This document shows, in pieces, positions 24,756-33,701 of a stretch of 63,229 bases of DNA. Numbering within the stretch: position 1 is the stretch's first letter; each line of letters starts with the position of its first letter. The notes under the pieces are model-generated. The model was not told where the DNA came from and searched no databases. It worked only from the letters and a program-made list of their open reading frames with translations. Position numbers and translations under genes: made by a program. This stretch comes from Lachnospiraceae bacterium (GTDB lineage: Bacteria > Bacillota > Clostridia > Lachnospirales > Anaerotignaceae), in contig DPJA01000003.1 in the NCBI GenBank assembly GCA_003543235.1, positions 1-63,229 of the forward strand. Direction: 5' to 3'.

Positions 24756-25460
24756 ATGAATTTATCATTTTATTCTGCATCTGTTGGGGCAGCAGCACAG
24801 CAGGAAAAGTTGGATGTTGTAGCAAACAATTTTGCTAATATAAATACAGAAGGTTATAAAACGAAAAATTCCACCTTTGCCGATTTATTGTACACAACAA
24901 CAACTGGAGCACAAGGCGGAAAAGTTCAACGTGGAAGCGGCACTAAGCTGGACAAAACCGATACTATTTTTGATGAGGGAAGCTACATAGATACAGACTC
25001 TAAGTTGGATTTTTATATTAACGGAAGAGGATTTTTTGCGTTGAAGGAGCCAGCAACAGGAGAAGTTGTATATACAAGAAACGGAAATTTTTCCATGTCA
25101 CAAAAGGGTGATGACTTTTATTTATCATCCTGCGATGGATATTTTGTGTTGGATAAAAGCGGAAACTACATTAAATTAAATAATTTAGAAGATGATGAAA
25201 TAAATCCTGCGGTATATGATTTTTCAACATTAGATGGAATGAGATGTGTTGGCGACAGCAATTATATGCCAACTGAAAAAAATGGAGAAGCAATTTTAAG
25301 TGATGTTGAAACAAGTCAATGTAGGCTGGAAGGCTCCAATGTGGATATAAGCAAGGAAATGACCAAGGTTATAGAAGCACAAAGGGCATACCAATTTGCA
25401 CTTAAAATGGTTCAAACTTCCGATGAAATACAAACTACAATAAACAGTTTACGAGGATAA
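24756..25460 (+). CDS. Flagellar rod/hook-basal-body protein (FlgG/FlgF type), second of pair
   Basis: This 234-residue exported axial protein starts at ATG 24756 after CAGGGGG. It has the N-terminal signature AAQQEKLDVVANNFANINTEGY and C-terminal LEGSNVDISKEMTKVIEAQRAYQFALKMVQTSDEI. With the preceding gene it would build the rod. The SNVD.S.EM..MI.AQRAYQ form of the C-terminus is the one commonly seen in FlgG-like subunits, so FlgG is slightly favoured. The 121-base gap before it contains no terminator. Confidence 0.9.
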   Translation: MNLSFYSASVGAAAQQEKLDVVANNFANINTEGYKTKNSTFADLLYTTTTGAQGGKVQRGSGTKLDKTDTIFDEGSYIDTDSKLDFYINGRGFFALKEPATGEVVYTRNGNFSMSQKGDDFYLSSCDGYFVLDKSGNYIKLNNLEDDEINPAVYDFSTLDGMRCVGDSNYMPTEKNGEAILSDVETSQCRLEGSNVDISKEMTKVIEAQRAYQFALKMVQTSDEIQTTINSLRG

Positions 25461-25527
25461 TGAAAAAAGGGTGAACCCTAAAGTTTAGCGGCAAAGCCCT
25501 ATAAAAAACATTTAGAGGGATGGTATT

Positions 25528-26157
25528 GTGGAGATTAAAAGTTATGATGAAATGAACAAAGAAGAATTAGAGGTTTTTCGTGAGATAGGAAGCATTGGTA
25601 CAGGCAATGCAGCAACTGCACTTTCAAGCACGCTTTCGGCAAAGGTTACTATGTCATTGCCTGAGGTAAACATTATGGACTACAGCACTGCAAGTTCATT
25701 TCTTGGTGGACCTGAAAAAATAATTGCAGCTGTTTTGGTACATATTTCAGGCGATATTGAAGGCATTATGCTATATCTTCTGGATTTGAATTTTATTAAC
25801 TTTGTTTTAGAGAAGCTAAACTTACAGCCTATAAATAGTTATGAAGACCTTACAGATTTGGATAAATCTGCTATTTCAGAAGTCAGCAATATTATTATAT
25901 CCTCCTATGCGAGAGCAGTATCTCAACTTGCGGGCATATCCACAAGGTTATCTGTGCCGGCTATGGCAATTAATATGCTAGGGGGCATTATGTCTGTGCC
26001 TATGAGCGAATATGGCTACGTAACAGACAAGATAATGATGATAGGCGGAAATTTTGTTTACGAAAATCAGGAAATGACCAGTAATCTTATTATGCTGCCT
26101 GATATAAAATCTTTGAATTTTTTACTGAGGAAATTGGGTGTTATTTGTGAGCAGTAA
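25528..26157 (+). CDS. cheC: CheY-P phosphatase CheC
   Basis: CheC dephosphorylates CheY-P and binds CheD. This 209-residue protein has the two active-site helices with the E..N pattern (REIGSIGTGNAATALSSTL about 18-36; SAISEVSNIIISSYARAVSQL about 112-132), so both phosphatase sites look intact. It starts at GTG 25528 after AGAGGG. The 3' end overlaps cheD by 11 bases, which suggests coupled synthesis of the partners. Confidence 0.94.
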   Translation: MEIKSYDEMNKEELEVFREIGSIGTGNAATALSSTLSAKVTMSLPEVNIMDYSTASSFLGGPEKIIAAVLVHISGDIEGIMLYLLDLNFINFVLEKLNLQPINSYEDLTDLDKSAISEVSNIIISSYARAVSQLAGISTRLSVPAMAINMLGGIMSVPMSEYGYVTDKIMMIGGNFVYENQEMTSNLIMLPDIKSLNFLLRKLGVICEQ

Positions 26158-26629
26158 CATAGTTGTGGGTATTGCGGATATGAAGATGGTGAGAAATGAA
26201 GGAGTTCTTGTAACATATGCCCTTGGTTCATGTATTGGAATTTGTTTATATGACCCAGGTATTAAATTAGCGTCAATGATACATATTATGCTGCCCGTTA
26301 AACTGGAAAATTCCAATGATAATGTTTTTAAGTTTGCTGAAACAGGCATACCCGAAACCCTTAGAAAAATGGAGGTTTTTGGTGCGGTACGAGGACGTAT
26401 TGTTGGGAAAATAGCGGGAGGAGCAAAAATGTTTGATATTCCAGGGAACGGCAGTTTAGGCAATATAGGGCTGAGGAATATTGAATGTGTAAAGCAAACC
26501 TTGCGTACACATGGTATTCGTATTTTGAAAGAAGACGTTGGTGCTAATTACGCACGGACATTATATTTTGATTGCAAAACGGGAAACGGTGTTATTAAAT
26601 CTTATGGAAGACCTGAGATTATATTATAG
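26147..26629 (+). CDS. cheD: Chemoreceptor glutamine deamidase CheD
   Basis: CheD deamidates receptor glutamines and modulates CheC. This 160-residue protein has the catalytic Cys in the TYALGSCIGICLYDP motif (about residue 29) and the His in the IHIMLPV motif. KIAGGAKMFD and GNIGLRNIECVKQTL follow as in the family. GTG 26147 is chosen; an in-frame TTG lies at 26138. It overlaps cheC by 11 bases. Confidence 0.95.
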   Translation: MSSNIVVGIADMKMVRNEGVLVTYALGSCIGICLYDPGIKLASMIHIMLPVKLENSNDNVFKFAETGIPETLRKMEVFGAVRGRIVGKIAGGAKMFDIPGNGSLGNIGLRNIECVKQTLRTHGIRILKEDVGANYARTLYFDCKTGNGVIKSYGRPEIIL

Positions 26630-26671
26630 GTGCGTATAGAAAAACGAAACACCAACCAAGGGGGATATGAT

Positions 26672-27604
26672 ATGAAAAAGGCTGAAAAAGGCGGAATTTT
26701 ACTTGAAACTGGCACTAATGAAATGGAGATTATGGAGTTTAAAATAAACGGTAATCTTTACGGAATTAACGTGGTTAAAGTGCGTGAAATTATGATGGCG
26801 GCACCAGTTACGCCTATGCCTCATTCTCACCCAGTAGTAGAGGGAATATTTAAACCACGTGACCAAGTTTTGACGGTTGTTAATTTGCCTAAGTACCTTT
26901 ATGAAGATAAAGCCGAGGTTGGTGAAAAAGATTTATTTATTATTACAAACTTTAATAATATGTACATTGCATTTAGGGTTCACAGCGTTGAGGGTATAGT
27001 TCGCCTTTCTTGGGAGGATATACAAAAACCTGATAAAACCATAAGCAAAGGTCAAGAGGGTGTTGCAACTGGCATTACACAAATTAATGGAGATTTGATA
27101 ACTATATTGGATTTTGAAAAGATTGTGGCTGAAATATCACCATCAACAGGTATTCAGGTTGGGGATATAGAGCAAATGGGGCAAAGGCAGCAAAACACTT
27201 CTCCTATTTTAATTGCTGAAGATTCTATAATGCTAGCTAAAATAATTACAGAGTCTTTACATAAGGCTGGTTTTAGCAATATAAACAAGTTTGATAATGG
27301 ACAAGAAGCGTGGAATTACCTTGAATCTATTGAGAATGAACCTCAGCTTAAAGATAAGGTGGCTATTGTTATTACAGATATTGAAATGCCTAAGATGGAC
27401 GGGCATCGCTTAACAAAACTTATTAAATCAAACAATAATTTGAAAAAGATACCTGTAATCATTTTTTCATCTATGATAAATGGTGAAATGTATGTAAAGG
27501 GTAAACAAATTGGTGCTGATGAACAGATTAGCAAGCCTGAAATTCATAGGTTGGTAGAGGTTATTGACTATTTGTTGGGAAAGCACAACGAAATAGAAAT
27601 GTAA
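26672..27604 (+). CDS. cheV: Chemotaxis coupling protein CheV (CheW domain plus receiver)
   Basis: This 310-residue protein couples receptors to CheA and adapts when its receiver is phosphorylated. The CheW-like domain is about residues 18-165 (MEFKINGNLYGINVVKVREIM, GIFKPRDQVLTVVNLPKYL). The receiver is about 180-305, with PILIAEDSIMLAKII, phospho-acceptor Asp236 (VIVITDIEMPKMDG) and Lys in EQISKPEIHRL. ATG 26672 follows AGGGGGATATGAT; the in-frame upstream start has no binding site. It is the last gene of the operon that begins with fliK. Confidence 0.94.
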   Translation: MKKAEKGGILLETGTNEMEIMEFKINGNLYGINVVKVREIMMAAPVTPMPHSHPVVEGIFKPRDQVLTVVNLPKYLYEDKAEVGEKDLFIITNFNNMYIAFRVHSVEGIVRLSWEDIQKPDKTISKGQEGVATGITQINGDLITILDFEKIVAEISPSTGIQVGDIEQMGQRQQNTSPILIAEDSIMLAKIITESLHKAGFSNINKFDNGQEAWNYLESIENEPQLKDKVAIVITDIEMPKMDGHRLTKLIKSNNNLKKIPVIIFSSMINGEMYVKGKQIGADEQISKPEIHRLVEVIDYLLGKHNEIEM

Positions 27605-27642
27605 GAATGAGCTAGATAATTAGAAAATACCATTACACATAT

Positions 27643-27685
27643 AAAAACCGCCTTATTTATTGTCATAAATGAAAAGGCGGTTTTG
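27643..27685. terminator. Bidirectional terminator between cheV and the fliT-like gene
   Basis: A long stem is formed by AACCGCCTT with AAGGCGGTT and, further in, ATTTAT with ATAAAT around a TGTC loop. T-runs on both strands end the plus-strand operon and the minus-strand fliD operon. Confidence 0.9.
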
Positions 27686-27724
27686 TTATTTTGAATTTGG
27701 ATAATATTTAATGGTTGGAATTAA

Positions 27725-28123
27725 CTATTTTTTATAGAATGATTTATCACCACAAATTTTTTTGCTTAGCATTTTATCAATAGAAATTAGTTTTGCAGCT
27801 ACACTTTTACAATCCATAAAAGTGGAATATATCTTTAAATCTTCAGCAGGAATATCATCTGCAATAACGGCATCTTTTTGCATATAGTATTTCGCACGTT
27901 GTGCTTTTTGAGGTTCAAGTGCAGTCAAAATTTCTTCCCTATTTTCGTCTATTTTTTCAATTTCCAACAATACGTCAGTACGCATTGCTAAAAGTATTTT
28001 GAAAGAAACCATATCATTACGACTTATGCAATCTTCCATTTGCTGTGTTAAATCTAGCAATTCACTAATTCTATTATATTTTTTACGTAAATTTATAGCA
28101 ATATTCAACATTTCGTTATCCAA
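27725..28123 (-). CDS. FliT-like flagellar protein, third gene of the fliD operon
   Basis: This 132-residue, mostly helical cytoplasmic protein follows fliS by 25 bases. It starts at TTG 28123 after AGGGG. I see no strong motif. Size, helical heptads (LRKKYNRISELLDLTQQMEDCI, DCKSVAAKLISIDKMLSKKI) and position after fliD-fliS match FliT, the chaperone of the cap protein. The call rests mostly on position; a FlgN-like or unrelated helical protein is possible. Confidence 0.55.
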   Translation of the reverse strand: MDNEMLNIAINLRKKYNRISELLDLTQQMEDCISRNDMVSFKILLAMRTDVLLEIEKIDENREEILTALEPQKAQRAKYYMQKDAVIADDIPAEDLKIYSTFMDCKSVAAKLISIDKMLSKKICGDKSFYKK

Positions 28124-28148
28124 TGCAGTACATCCCCTAAAAAATAAA

Positions 28149-28526
28149 TTATTTTTTCCCGATACTTATTTTGTCCGCTTCCTTAAAGCTGTTTCTTAAA
28201 TTTAATATTAATGGGCGTATTTCTGTAATAAGCTTGGTGTTTCTTCCAGCTTTAATTCGCACAAGATGAAAAAGAAAGAAGTCATAAAGGCGTTTAAGCT
28301 CTGCACTAATGGCATAGCTTTTATCAAGGGTTGAATTAAGATATTTTATTATTTCTGAAACTCTGTCTATGGAAATATCGAAGGTTACATAATCCTTGTC
28401 CTTTAAAGCAATTTCACTTCTGCTTAATCTTTTTAACGCTTCATCATATAAAACAATAAGCATTTCGCCTGAGGTCATTGTGTTAACAGACTGCTGTTTA
28501 TATTGTTGATAACCGTAGCTATTCAT
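28149..28526 (-). CDS. fliS: Flagellin chaperone FliS
   Basis: FliS binds the flagellin C-terminus and delivers it to FlhA. This 125-residue helical protein shows the family pattern YGYQQYKQQSVNTMTSGEMLIVLYDEALKRLSRSEIAL. The central DYVTFDISIDRVSEIIKYLNSTLD also fits. It lies 35 bases after fliD on the minus strand. Confidence 0.95.
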   Translation of the reverse strand: MNSYGYQQYKQQSVNTMTSGEMLIVLYDEALKRLSRSEIALKDKDYVTFDISIDRVSEIIKYLNSTLDKSYAISAELKRLYDFFLFHLVRIKAGRNTKLITEIRPLILNLRNSFKEADKISIGKK

Positions 28527-28560
28527 AATTTATAATCCAACCTTTCATGTTTGTTGATTT

Positions 28561-30987
28561 TTAAAGATCGCTAAATATTGTACTTTGATTGTTCATTTTA
28601 GATATTGCCACTTCTAATGCAGTAAATTTAGATTGATAACGAGTCTGCTGACTTTCAAGCTTGTCTTGCAAATTTGAAATAGTATCATTTATAAGGTCCA
28701 TTTTTGTTTGTATACTGTTTTTTATAAGTGATGTTGCAGAGGCTTGGTTGCCAGCAATTTCAATAAGGATACCTTTAGTTGAACCTGTTGTTTTTGCATA
28801 TTTATCCAGAATAGTATCTAACTTTGTCATTGCACCTATGTTTGTTGTTGTTGTTGAGCCACCCGAAGTAGTGGTTGTACCAGTTGAGGAAAACAGTTGT
28901 TTTACGCTGTCTGGATTAGTTTTCAAGGCGGTTGTAAGTGCAGTTTCATCTATAGTTATTTTACCGTTATCTTCATAGTCGCTGGAAGTTTTTATGCCAA
29001 TGCTGCTCCAGCTAAGACCATCGGTTCTGTTGTAGGAAAAAACACTACGCAGTTCGTTAGAAAGATTCATAAGGGTTGAGTCGCAGAAAAGCGTACCTGT
29101 TTTTGCCTTATCATTCCATGCAGTAATTTCAGATTCAGTCATATCTTCCTTTTGTTCTTCAGTAAGAGGTGAATAATCTCTATCTGGTTTTTCATTGTAA
29201 GCGGAGTAAACTGAGGAAATAATGGTGTTGTATTGTTCTACCATGGATTTTATTGCATCAACAATGCCATCAGTATTAATTGATGAACTTATTTCTACTC
29301 CTTGTGTACCCGCTATGTAGTTACCGTCAGTGTCATATCCATATTTGCCGCTTACGGAAACGGTAAGGTCGTTTACATAAAATTCGTTGGAGCCACGAGT
29401 TATTTCAACGGCATCCTGACCACCAGTTCCGTCATAATCAACAAGCACAATAGCATCTTGACCTGCTACAGATACACCGTTATAGACACCAGCTGTTGTA
29501 CCAAATAATAAAGCGGAAAGGTCATTTCCCTCGGCAGGTGCAGTTAGTTCAACTGTGCCAGAAGCACCATCTTCATTAGATGTAATAGAGAATTTATCAG
29601 AGGAACTGGAATAGCTGATAGTAACATTAGCAGCAGATTTATTGATTGCATCCATTATGTCGTTAAGATTGGTGGTGGCATCAAAGGCAACAGTATTTCC
29701 CTCAGCATCGGTATAACTAGAGATAGTTGTACCATTTATTGTAATAGCGTAATTGCCTTCAGCAACGTCGTTTGCAAGACCACACTGAGCAAGTGATGAA
29801 CTTACGTTTATACGATTGGAAGTGCCAGTAGAAACGCCAAATACACCAGTTGAGCCAAGCAAACCAGCCGAACCACTTGATAGTTTTAAAACAGATGAAG
29901 TGTCAGCGGCACCTGTTGAGGCAGAGGTTGTTGTGAAAGAAATTCCACCTTCAGCGGTTACTTCGGCGGAAATTCTTCCACTGCCAAAGGAAGTATCAAG
30001 CTTTGTTTGAATAAAATTCGTAAGAGATGAAATGTCGGTTAACGCACTTTCATCGTCAAATGTAATTGTTTTAGAAGTACCATTATAGTCAAAGGTAAGG
30101 GTCTTTCCAGAAATTTTCTGGGCAAAAGTAGATGTAGTGCTAAGGGAAGCAGTATCAATGACATTTCCACTTACACCAGTGCTTGTAAGGACTGTTTCTG
30201 CAGATTCTAAACTGCTTAAGCCCATGGCTGAGAGTGCAGTTGTGGAGCCGCCTGTAATTTTAATGGAGTTTGAATTTCCGCTTTCTGCTGTGAAACAAAG
30301 AGAACCATCAGCATTAGCACTTACAGTTAGTACATCTGCAAGGTTAGATCTATCTTCAGTTTGGCTCTTTAAATCTGTTCCAGCAAGAGCTTGGTTTATT
30401 AAAGTCGCAACGTCGTCTGTACTTGTGCAAATGGCTGATTCAGAATCAAGAGTAACGTAATATTTATCAACACCATAGGTGAAGGCTATGTATTTGCCAG
30501 CTATTGTTGAAACATCTGAGTCGGCGAAGTTTATAGCACCTGTAGTAAGGGTCTGGGTTGAAGCTGGATTGCTTGATGTAAAAGACGCATCAGAAGCAAG
30601 CTGTTTAACAGCGGCTATGGTTACGCTTGACGAAGAAGAAGTAGAACCAGATACCGAAACATTGCTGCTATTTGTGCTGCTAGCCACACTTGATGTATAT
30701 TTTGAGTAAAAGCTGGAGCTGCAAAGGTTAGTGCTTGAAGAATAGGAAGTATAGCTGTTTGCAAAAGAAATAAGTTGTGAGCTTATTGATTGGTAAGCGG
30801 TTTGCTGCCATCCTAAGGTTGTAAGTTTTTGTTTATTTGATGCAATTTTAGACCTTGTGCCAGTTGTCATTGCTTCAATTATTGCGTCGGTGTCTAATCC
30901 ACTGGAAAGACCGCTGATACCGCTGCTAACGTATGCTGATGAACTACTGGTAGATGTGCTGGATGTAAGACTGGATAAACTAGCCAT
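28561..30987 (-). CDS. fliD: Flagellar filament cap protein FliD
   Basis: FliD forms the cap under which flagellin polymerises. This 808-residue protein begins with a Ser/Thr-rich stretch and the conserved GISGLSSGLDTDAIIEAMTTGTRSKI, and has FliD_N (about 20-120). A long Ser/Thr/Ala-rich central region follows. FliD_C (about 560-790) includes VEISSSINTDGIVDAIKSMVEQYNTI, LSWSSIGIK and the C-terminal coiled coil. It is much longer than Bacillus FliD (about 500); the extra length is in surface-exposed central domains. It starts at ATG 30987 after AAAAGGAGG and opens the minus-strand fliD-fliS-fliT-like operon. Confidence 0.95.
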   Translation of the reverse strand: MASLSSLTSSTSTSSSSAYVSSGISGLSSGLDTDAIIEAMTTGTRSKIASNKQKLTTLGWQQTAYQSISSQLISFANSYTSYSSSTNLCSSSFYSKYTSSVASSTNSSNVSVSGSTSSSSSVTIAAVKQLASDASFTSSNPASTQTLTTGAINFADSDVSTIAGKYIAFTYGVDKYYVTLDSESAICTSTDDVATLINQALAGTDLKSQTEDRSNLADVLTVSANADGSLCFTAESGNSNSIKITGGSTTALSAMGLSSLESAETVLTSTGVSGNVIDTASLSTTSTFAQKISGKTLTFDYNGTSKTITFDDESALTDISSLTNFIQTKLDTSFGSGRISAEVTAEGGISFTTTSASTGAADTSSVLKLSSGSAGLLGSTGVFGVSTGTSNRINVSSSLAQCGLANDVAEGNYAITINGTTISSYTDAEGNTVAFDATTNLNDIMDAINKSAANVTISYSSSSDKFSITSNEDGASGTVELTAPAEGNDLSALLFGTTAGVYNGVSVAGQDAIVLVDYDGTGGQDAVEITRGSNEFYVNDLTVSVSGKYGYDTDGNYIAGTQGVEISSSINTDGIVDAIKSMVEQYNTIISSVYSAYNEKPDRDYSPLTEEQKEDMTESEITAWNDKAKTGTLFCDSTLMNLSNELRSVFSYNRTDGLSWSSIGIKTSSDYEDNGKITIDETALTTALKTNPDSVKQLFSSTGTTTTSGGSTTTTNIGAMTKLDTILDKYAKTTGSTKGILIEIAGNQASATSLIKNSIQTKMDLINDTISNLQDKLESQQTRYQSKFTALEVAISKMNNQSTIFSDL

Positions 30988-31119
30988 AGTAATCCTCCTT
31001 TTATTCTTGTCAATATATGAAAATATTTGTTTTATTTAAAATTATCTATACTTATTCATCGACATATAGTATACTTTTCATAAGAGTAATTTGATAATTT
31101 TGCAGTTGAGGTGATATTT

Positions 31120-31911
31120 TTGTCTATAATAATTACATTAACGAACCAAAAAGGCGGAGTTGGAAAAACAACAACTTCAAGCTCTTTGATAACAGGGCTT
31201 TCCCTTAACGGATATAAAGTCCTTGGTGTGGACTTGGACCCACAAGGGAATTTGGGGTTTTGCCTTGGTGTGGATGTAGAAAATACAACTACAATTTACG
31301 AAGTGTTTAAGGGACAGGCTACTATTGAGGAAACCATAAATAAGACGGAATTTGGTGATATAATACCATCAAACATATTGCTTAGTGGGGCAGAACTTGA
31401 ATTTAACCGTGCGGGCAGAGAATTCCTTTTAAAAGAATATTTGGAGCCTTTAAAGCAAAAATATGATTTTATTGTTATAGATACGCCGCCAGCGTTGAAT
31501 ATTTTAACTGTTAATGCCTATGTAGCATCGGACTTTTTAATTGTGCCTATGATACCTGAGATATTGAGCCTTCTTGGTGTAACACAGCTTAGAGAAACAG
31601 TTGAAACCGTTAAGCGTTTTTATAACGAAAAGCTAGAGGTTATGGGGTTGCTGTTAACTAAATTTAATGGAAGAACAAACCTTGCGAAAGAGGTTTGCGA
31701 GATGGCAGAACAAATAGCCGAACAGCTTGATACAAAAGTTTTTGAATCTAAAATAAGAAATGGCGTAGCGGTGGCAGAAGCTCCAGCACATGGCGAGTCT
31801 GTTTTGCTGTATGCCCCAAAAAGCAAACCAACGTTAGATTATGTTAATTTTGTTGAGGAAGTTTTAAGGAGAATAAAACACCATATAAAGATGATGAAAG
31901 CAAGGTCATAA
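31120..31911 (+). CDS. ParA/Soj-family ATPase
   Basis: This 263-residue cytoplasmic Walker-type ATPase starts at TTG 31120 after GAGGTG. It shows the deviant Walker A LTNQKGGVGKTTTSSSLI, VLGVDLDPQGNLGF (A') and FIVIDTPPALNILTVNAYVASD (Walker B region). Such proteins use ATP-driven dimerisation to position DNA, chemotaxis arrays or organelles. It is divergent from fliD and followed 48 bases later by a ComFB-domain gene. No parB is adjacent and it is not in the flhF-flhG position, so it is neither a plain chromosome-partition pair nor a typical FlhG. A role in placing motility or surface structures is inference. Confidence 0.85.
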   Translation: MSIIITLTNQKGGVGKTTTSSSLITGLSLNGYKVLGVDLDPQGNLGFCLGVDVENTTTIYEVFKGQATIEETINKTEFGDIIPSNILLSGAELEFNRAGREFLLKEYLEPLKQKYDFIVIDTPPALNILTVNAYVASDFLIVPMIPEILSLLGVTQLRETVETVKRFYNEKLEVMGLLLTKFNGRTNLAKEVCEMAEQIAEQLDTKVFESKIRNGVAVAEAPAHGESVLLYAPKSKPTLDYVNFVEEVLRRIKHHIKMMKARS

Positions 31912-31959
31912 TGTCTATAGTACGGATTTGGGATTATATTGGTAAAGGAAGATGATAGC

Positions 31960-32721
31960 ATGGCTAAAAAAACTAATAAAACAGAGCACGTATTAAGTTT
32001 AATTTCTAAGGCTAAGGAAACAAACCAGACAGAGGATGACGACGTAGAAATTCAAACTATAGATAGCAAGGTTACACAGGATTTGTCTTTTGTAGATTTA
32101 CATATGGAAAATGAAACTGAATTGTCAGAAAAGATTAAAGAAAAATTGGTACAGGATGACCAGCCCGTTCAGGTTCAGTCAATACATGAGCCAGCAAACC
32201 TATTGGAAAAAGTTGTTATGGATGCAGCCAAGACCGCTGTAGGCGATAATGACCCAAGTTTGGTAGATGAGCATACTGCTAAAGATAGAGAAGAGCCTGT
32301 TAAAGAGCAGGAAAGTTATGTAATTAAAAGCAACCACAAAGAGGTTCAGATAGAGTCACTGCCTGATTTGGATGCGTCAGAAACCTTTGTAACGGTCACC
32401 GATACGGGAGTGGTGAAAAGCATTGATGAGCATGATGTAACGAAAGCATCAGGACAGGATTATTGTTACATTAATGTACTTGAGTCAATTGTTAAAGATA
32501 GAGTGGAAACATATATGCGTAGGTTTGGCGTTTGCACTTGCCCAAGATGTATTGCAGATACAATAGCATTAACCCTCAATGGGCTTCCATCAAAATATGT
32601 TGTAACAGACAAGGATTCTGTTTCACCTATGGTTAACTATTTTGATACACACTATTCAGGTGCTGTCACAACACAGCTTTCACGGGCGTGTGTTATAGTT
32701 AAAAACAATCCACATCACTAA
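31960..32721 (+). CDS. ComFB-domain protein with long acidic N-terminus
   Basis: This 253-residue protein starts at ATG 31960 after AAAGGAAG. Residues 1-165 are charged and probably disordered. Residues about 168-250 match the late-competence ComFB family (YCYINVLESIVKDRVETYMRR, CTCPRCIADTIALTLNGLPSKYV) with the conserved Cys cluster. ComFB proteins in Bacillus and cyanobacteria have been reported to bind cyclic dinucleotides. It is co-directional with the ParA-like gene, and a strong terminator follows. The pairing suggests a regulatory link between the two; the function here is unknown. Confidence 0.78.
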   Translation: MAKKTNKTEHVLSLISKAKETNQTEDDDVEIQTIDSKVTQDLSFVDLHMENETELSEKIKEKLVQDDQPVQVQSIHEPANLLEKVVMDAAKTAVGDNDPSLVDEHTAKDREEPVKEQESYVIKSNHKEVQIESLPDLDASETFVTVTDTGVVKSIDEHDVTKASGQDYCYINVLESIVKDRVETYMRRFGVCTCPRCIADTIALTLNGLPSKYVVTDKDSVSPMVNYFDTHYSGAVTTQLSRACVIVKNNPHH

Positions 32722-32728
32722 AGAAATA

Positions 32729-32780
32729 AAAAGTATGTATTTTTTAATGGCTTAACTGCCATAAGAATACATACTTTTTT
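32729..32780. terminator. Bidirectional terminator between the ComFB gene and the C39-like peptidase gene
   Basis: AAGTATGTATT pairs with AATACATACTT, with an inner TGGC/GCCA stem. A-run and T-run flanks are suitable for both strands. Confidence 0.9.
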
Positions 32781-32783
32781 TAT

Positions 32784-33701
32784 TTACTTTTTACCTATGG
32801 ACCAGAAAGGACCGCCGTTGTTAGCACCATATTTTGCCTCAGATATAATAACGTCAAAATCCCATACTTTTTGGCTGTTTTCTAAGCTTTTGGCATCAGC
32901 AATAAGCAATTCATTATTTTCTGTAATTCCACGCAGAATTATAAAATGCCCGTCTGATGTGAAATGTCCCTTATCCATTAACGCAACAACTAAATTGCCT
33001 TTGGCAAGCTCGTCTTTAATAGTTTCCTTGGTTGGCATTATAAGACTTTTGGCAGTAAGACCATAGTTTGCAGCACCATGGGTTATTATGGAATGGTACG
33101 AACCGCCGTTATTGGCAAACTCACCATTTTCGTATGCCCATTCAGCCACTTCGTTGGGATAGACAATGGTATCTGTTAGGCTTGAGGCAAGCATTGCAAC
33201 AGTTGTTGGGCCACAGCCATATACTGAAATTGTGTTGTCGTTGCCATAAATAATTTTGCCCCATCGGTGGTCTTCTTGAGAAAAATAGGTGACCTTCCCT
33301 GAGCCACTGTTTAATATAACTTCTGTTGTATTAATAATATCCTGTGGCGTGGAGGCAATGGGTACTTCTTTGGCCGCCATAGCATTTTCATGTTTTTCCT
33401 TTGCCGCATCTATTAAATCAGTTATTGCTTGGGACGTCAGTTGAGAAGCATTGACTGCCAGAACACTTACGTTTTTAGCCGAATTTTCAATTTTGATTTT
33501 TGCATATTTTTTGAAATAGCCAATATCATTTGGGGTTACATATACAGAAAAAAGCACAAGAAAAACAGTAAAACTCAAAAAGGTGGTACTAAAAACCGTT
33601 GTAAGTAAGGTGTTTAAAATACGCCCTCTCAGCGGACTAAAAGACTTGCCATTGCCACGCCGACGGTTATATTTATTCAGGTTGTTGTAGGAATTGTTCA
33701 T
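32784..33701 (-). CDS. Membrane-anchored C39-like cysteine peptidase
   Basis: This 305-residue protein has a basic cytoplasmic N-terminus (RRRGNGK, KSFSPLRGR), one membrane helix (about 31-54), an outer helical stretch (60-115) and a C39_2/papain-like domain (about 137-300). The catalytic Cys163 (VYGCGPTTVAML), His252 (DGHFIILRG) and Asp269 (LLIADAKS) are in the expected order. It would act outside the membrane on peptides or cell wall. The ATG overlaps the stop of the FtsE-like gene (ATGA), so the two are made together. No FtsX-like permease is present, so the ATPase may act through this protein. The substrate is unknown. Confidence 0.8.
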   Translation of the reverse strand: MNNSYNNLNKYNRRRGNGKSFSPLRGRILNTLLTTVFSTTFLSFTVFLVLFSVYVTPNDIGYFKKYAKIKIENSAKNVSVLAVNASQLTSQAITDLIDAAKEKHENAMAAKEVPIASTPQDIINTTEVILNSGSGKVTYFSQEDHRWGKIIYGNDNTISVYGCGPTTVAMLASSLTDTIVYPNEVAEWAYENGEFANNGGSYHSIITHGAANYGLTAKSLIMPTKETIKDELAKGNLVVALMDKGHFTSDGHFIILRGITENNELLIADAKSLENSQKVWDFDVIISEAKYGANNGGPFWSIGKK

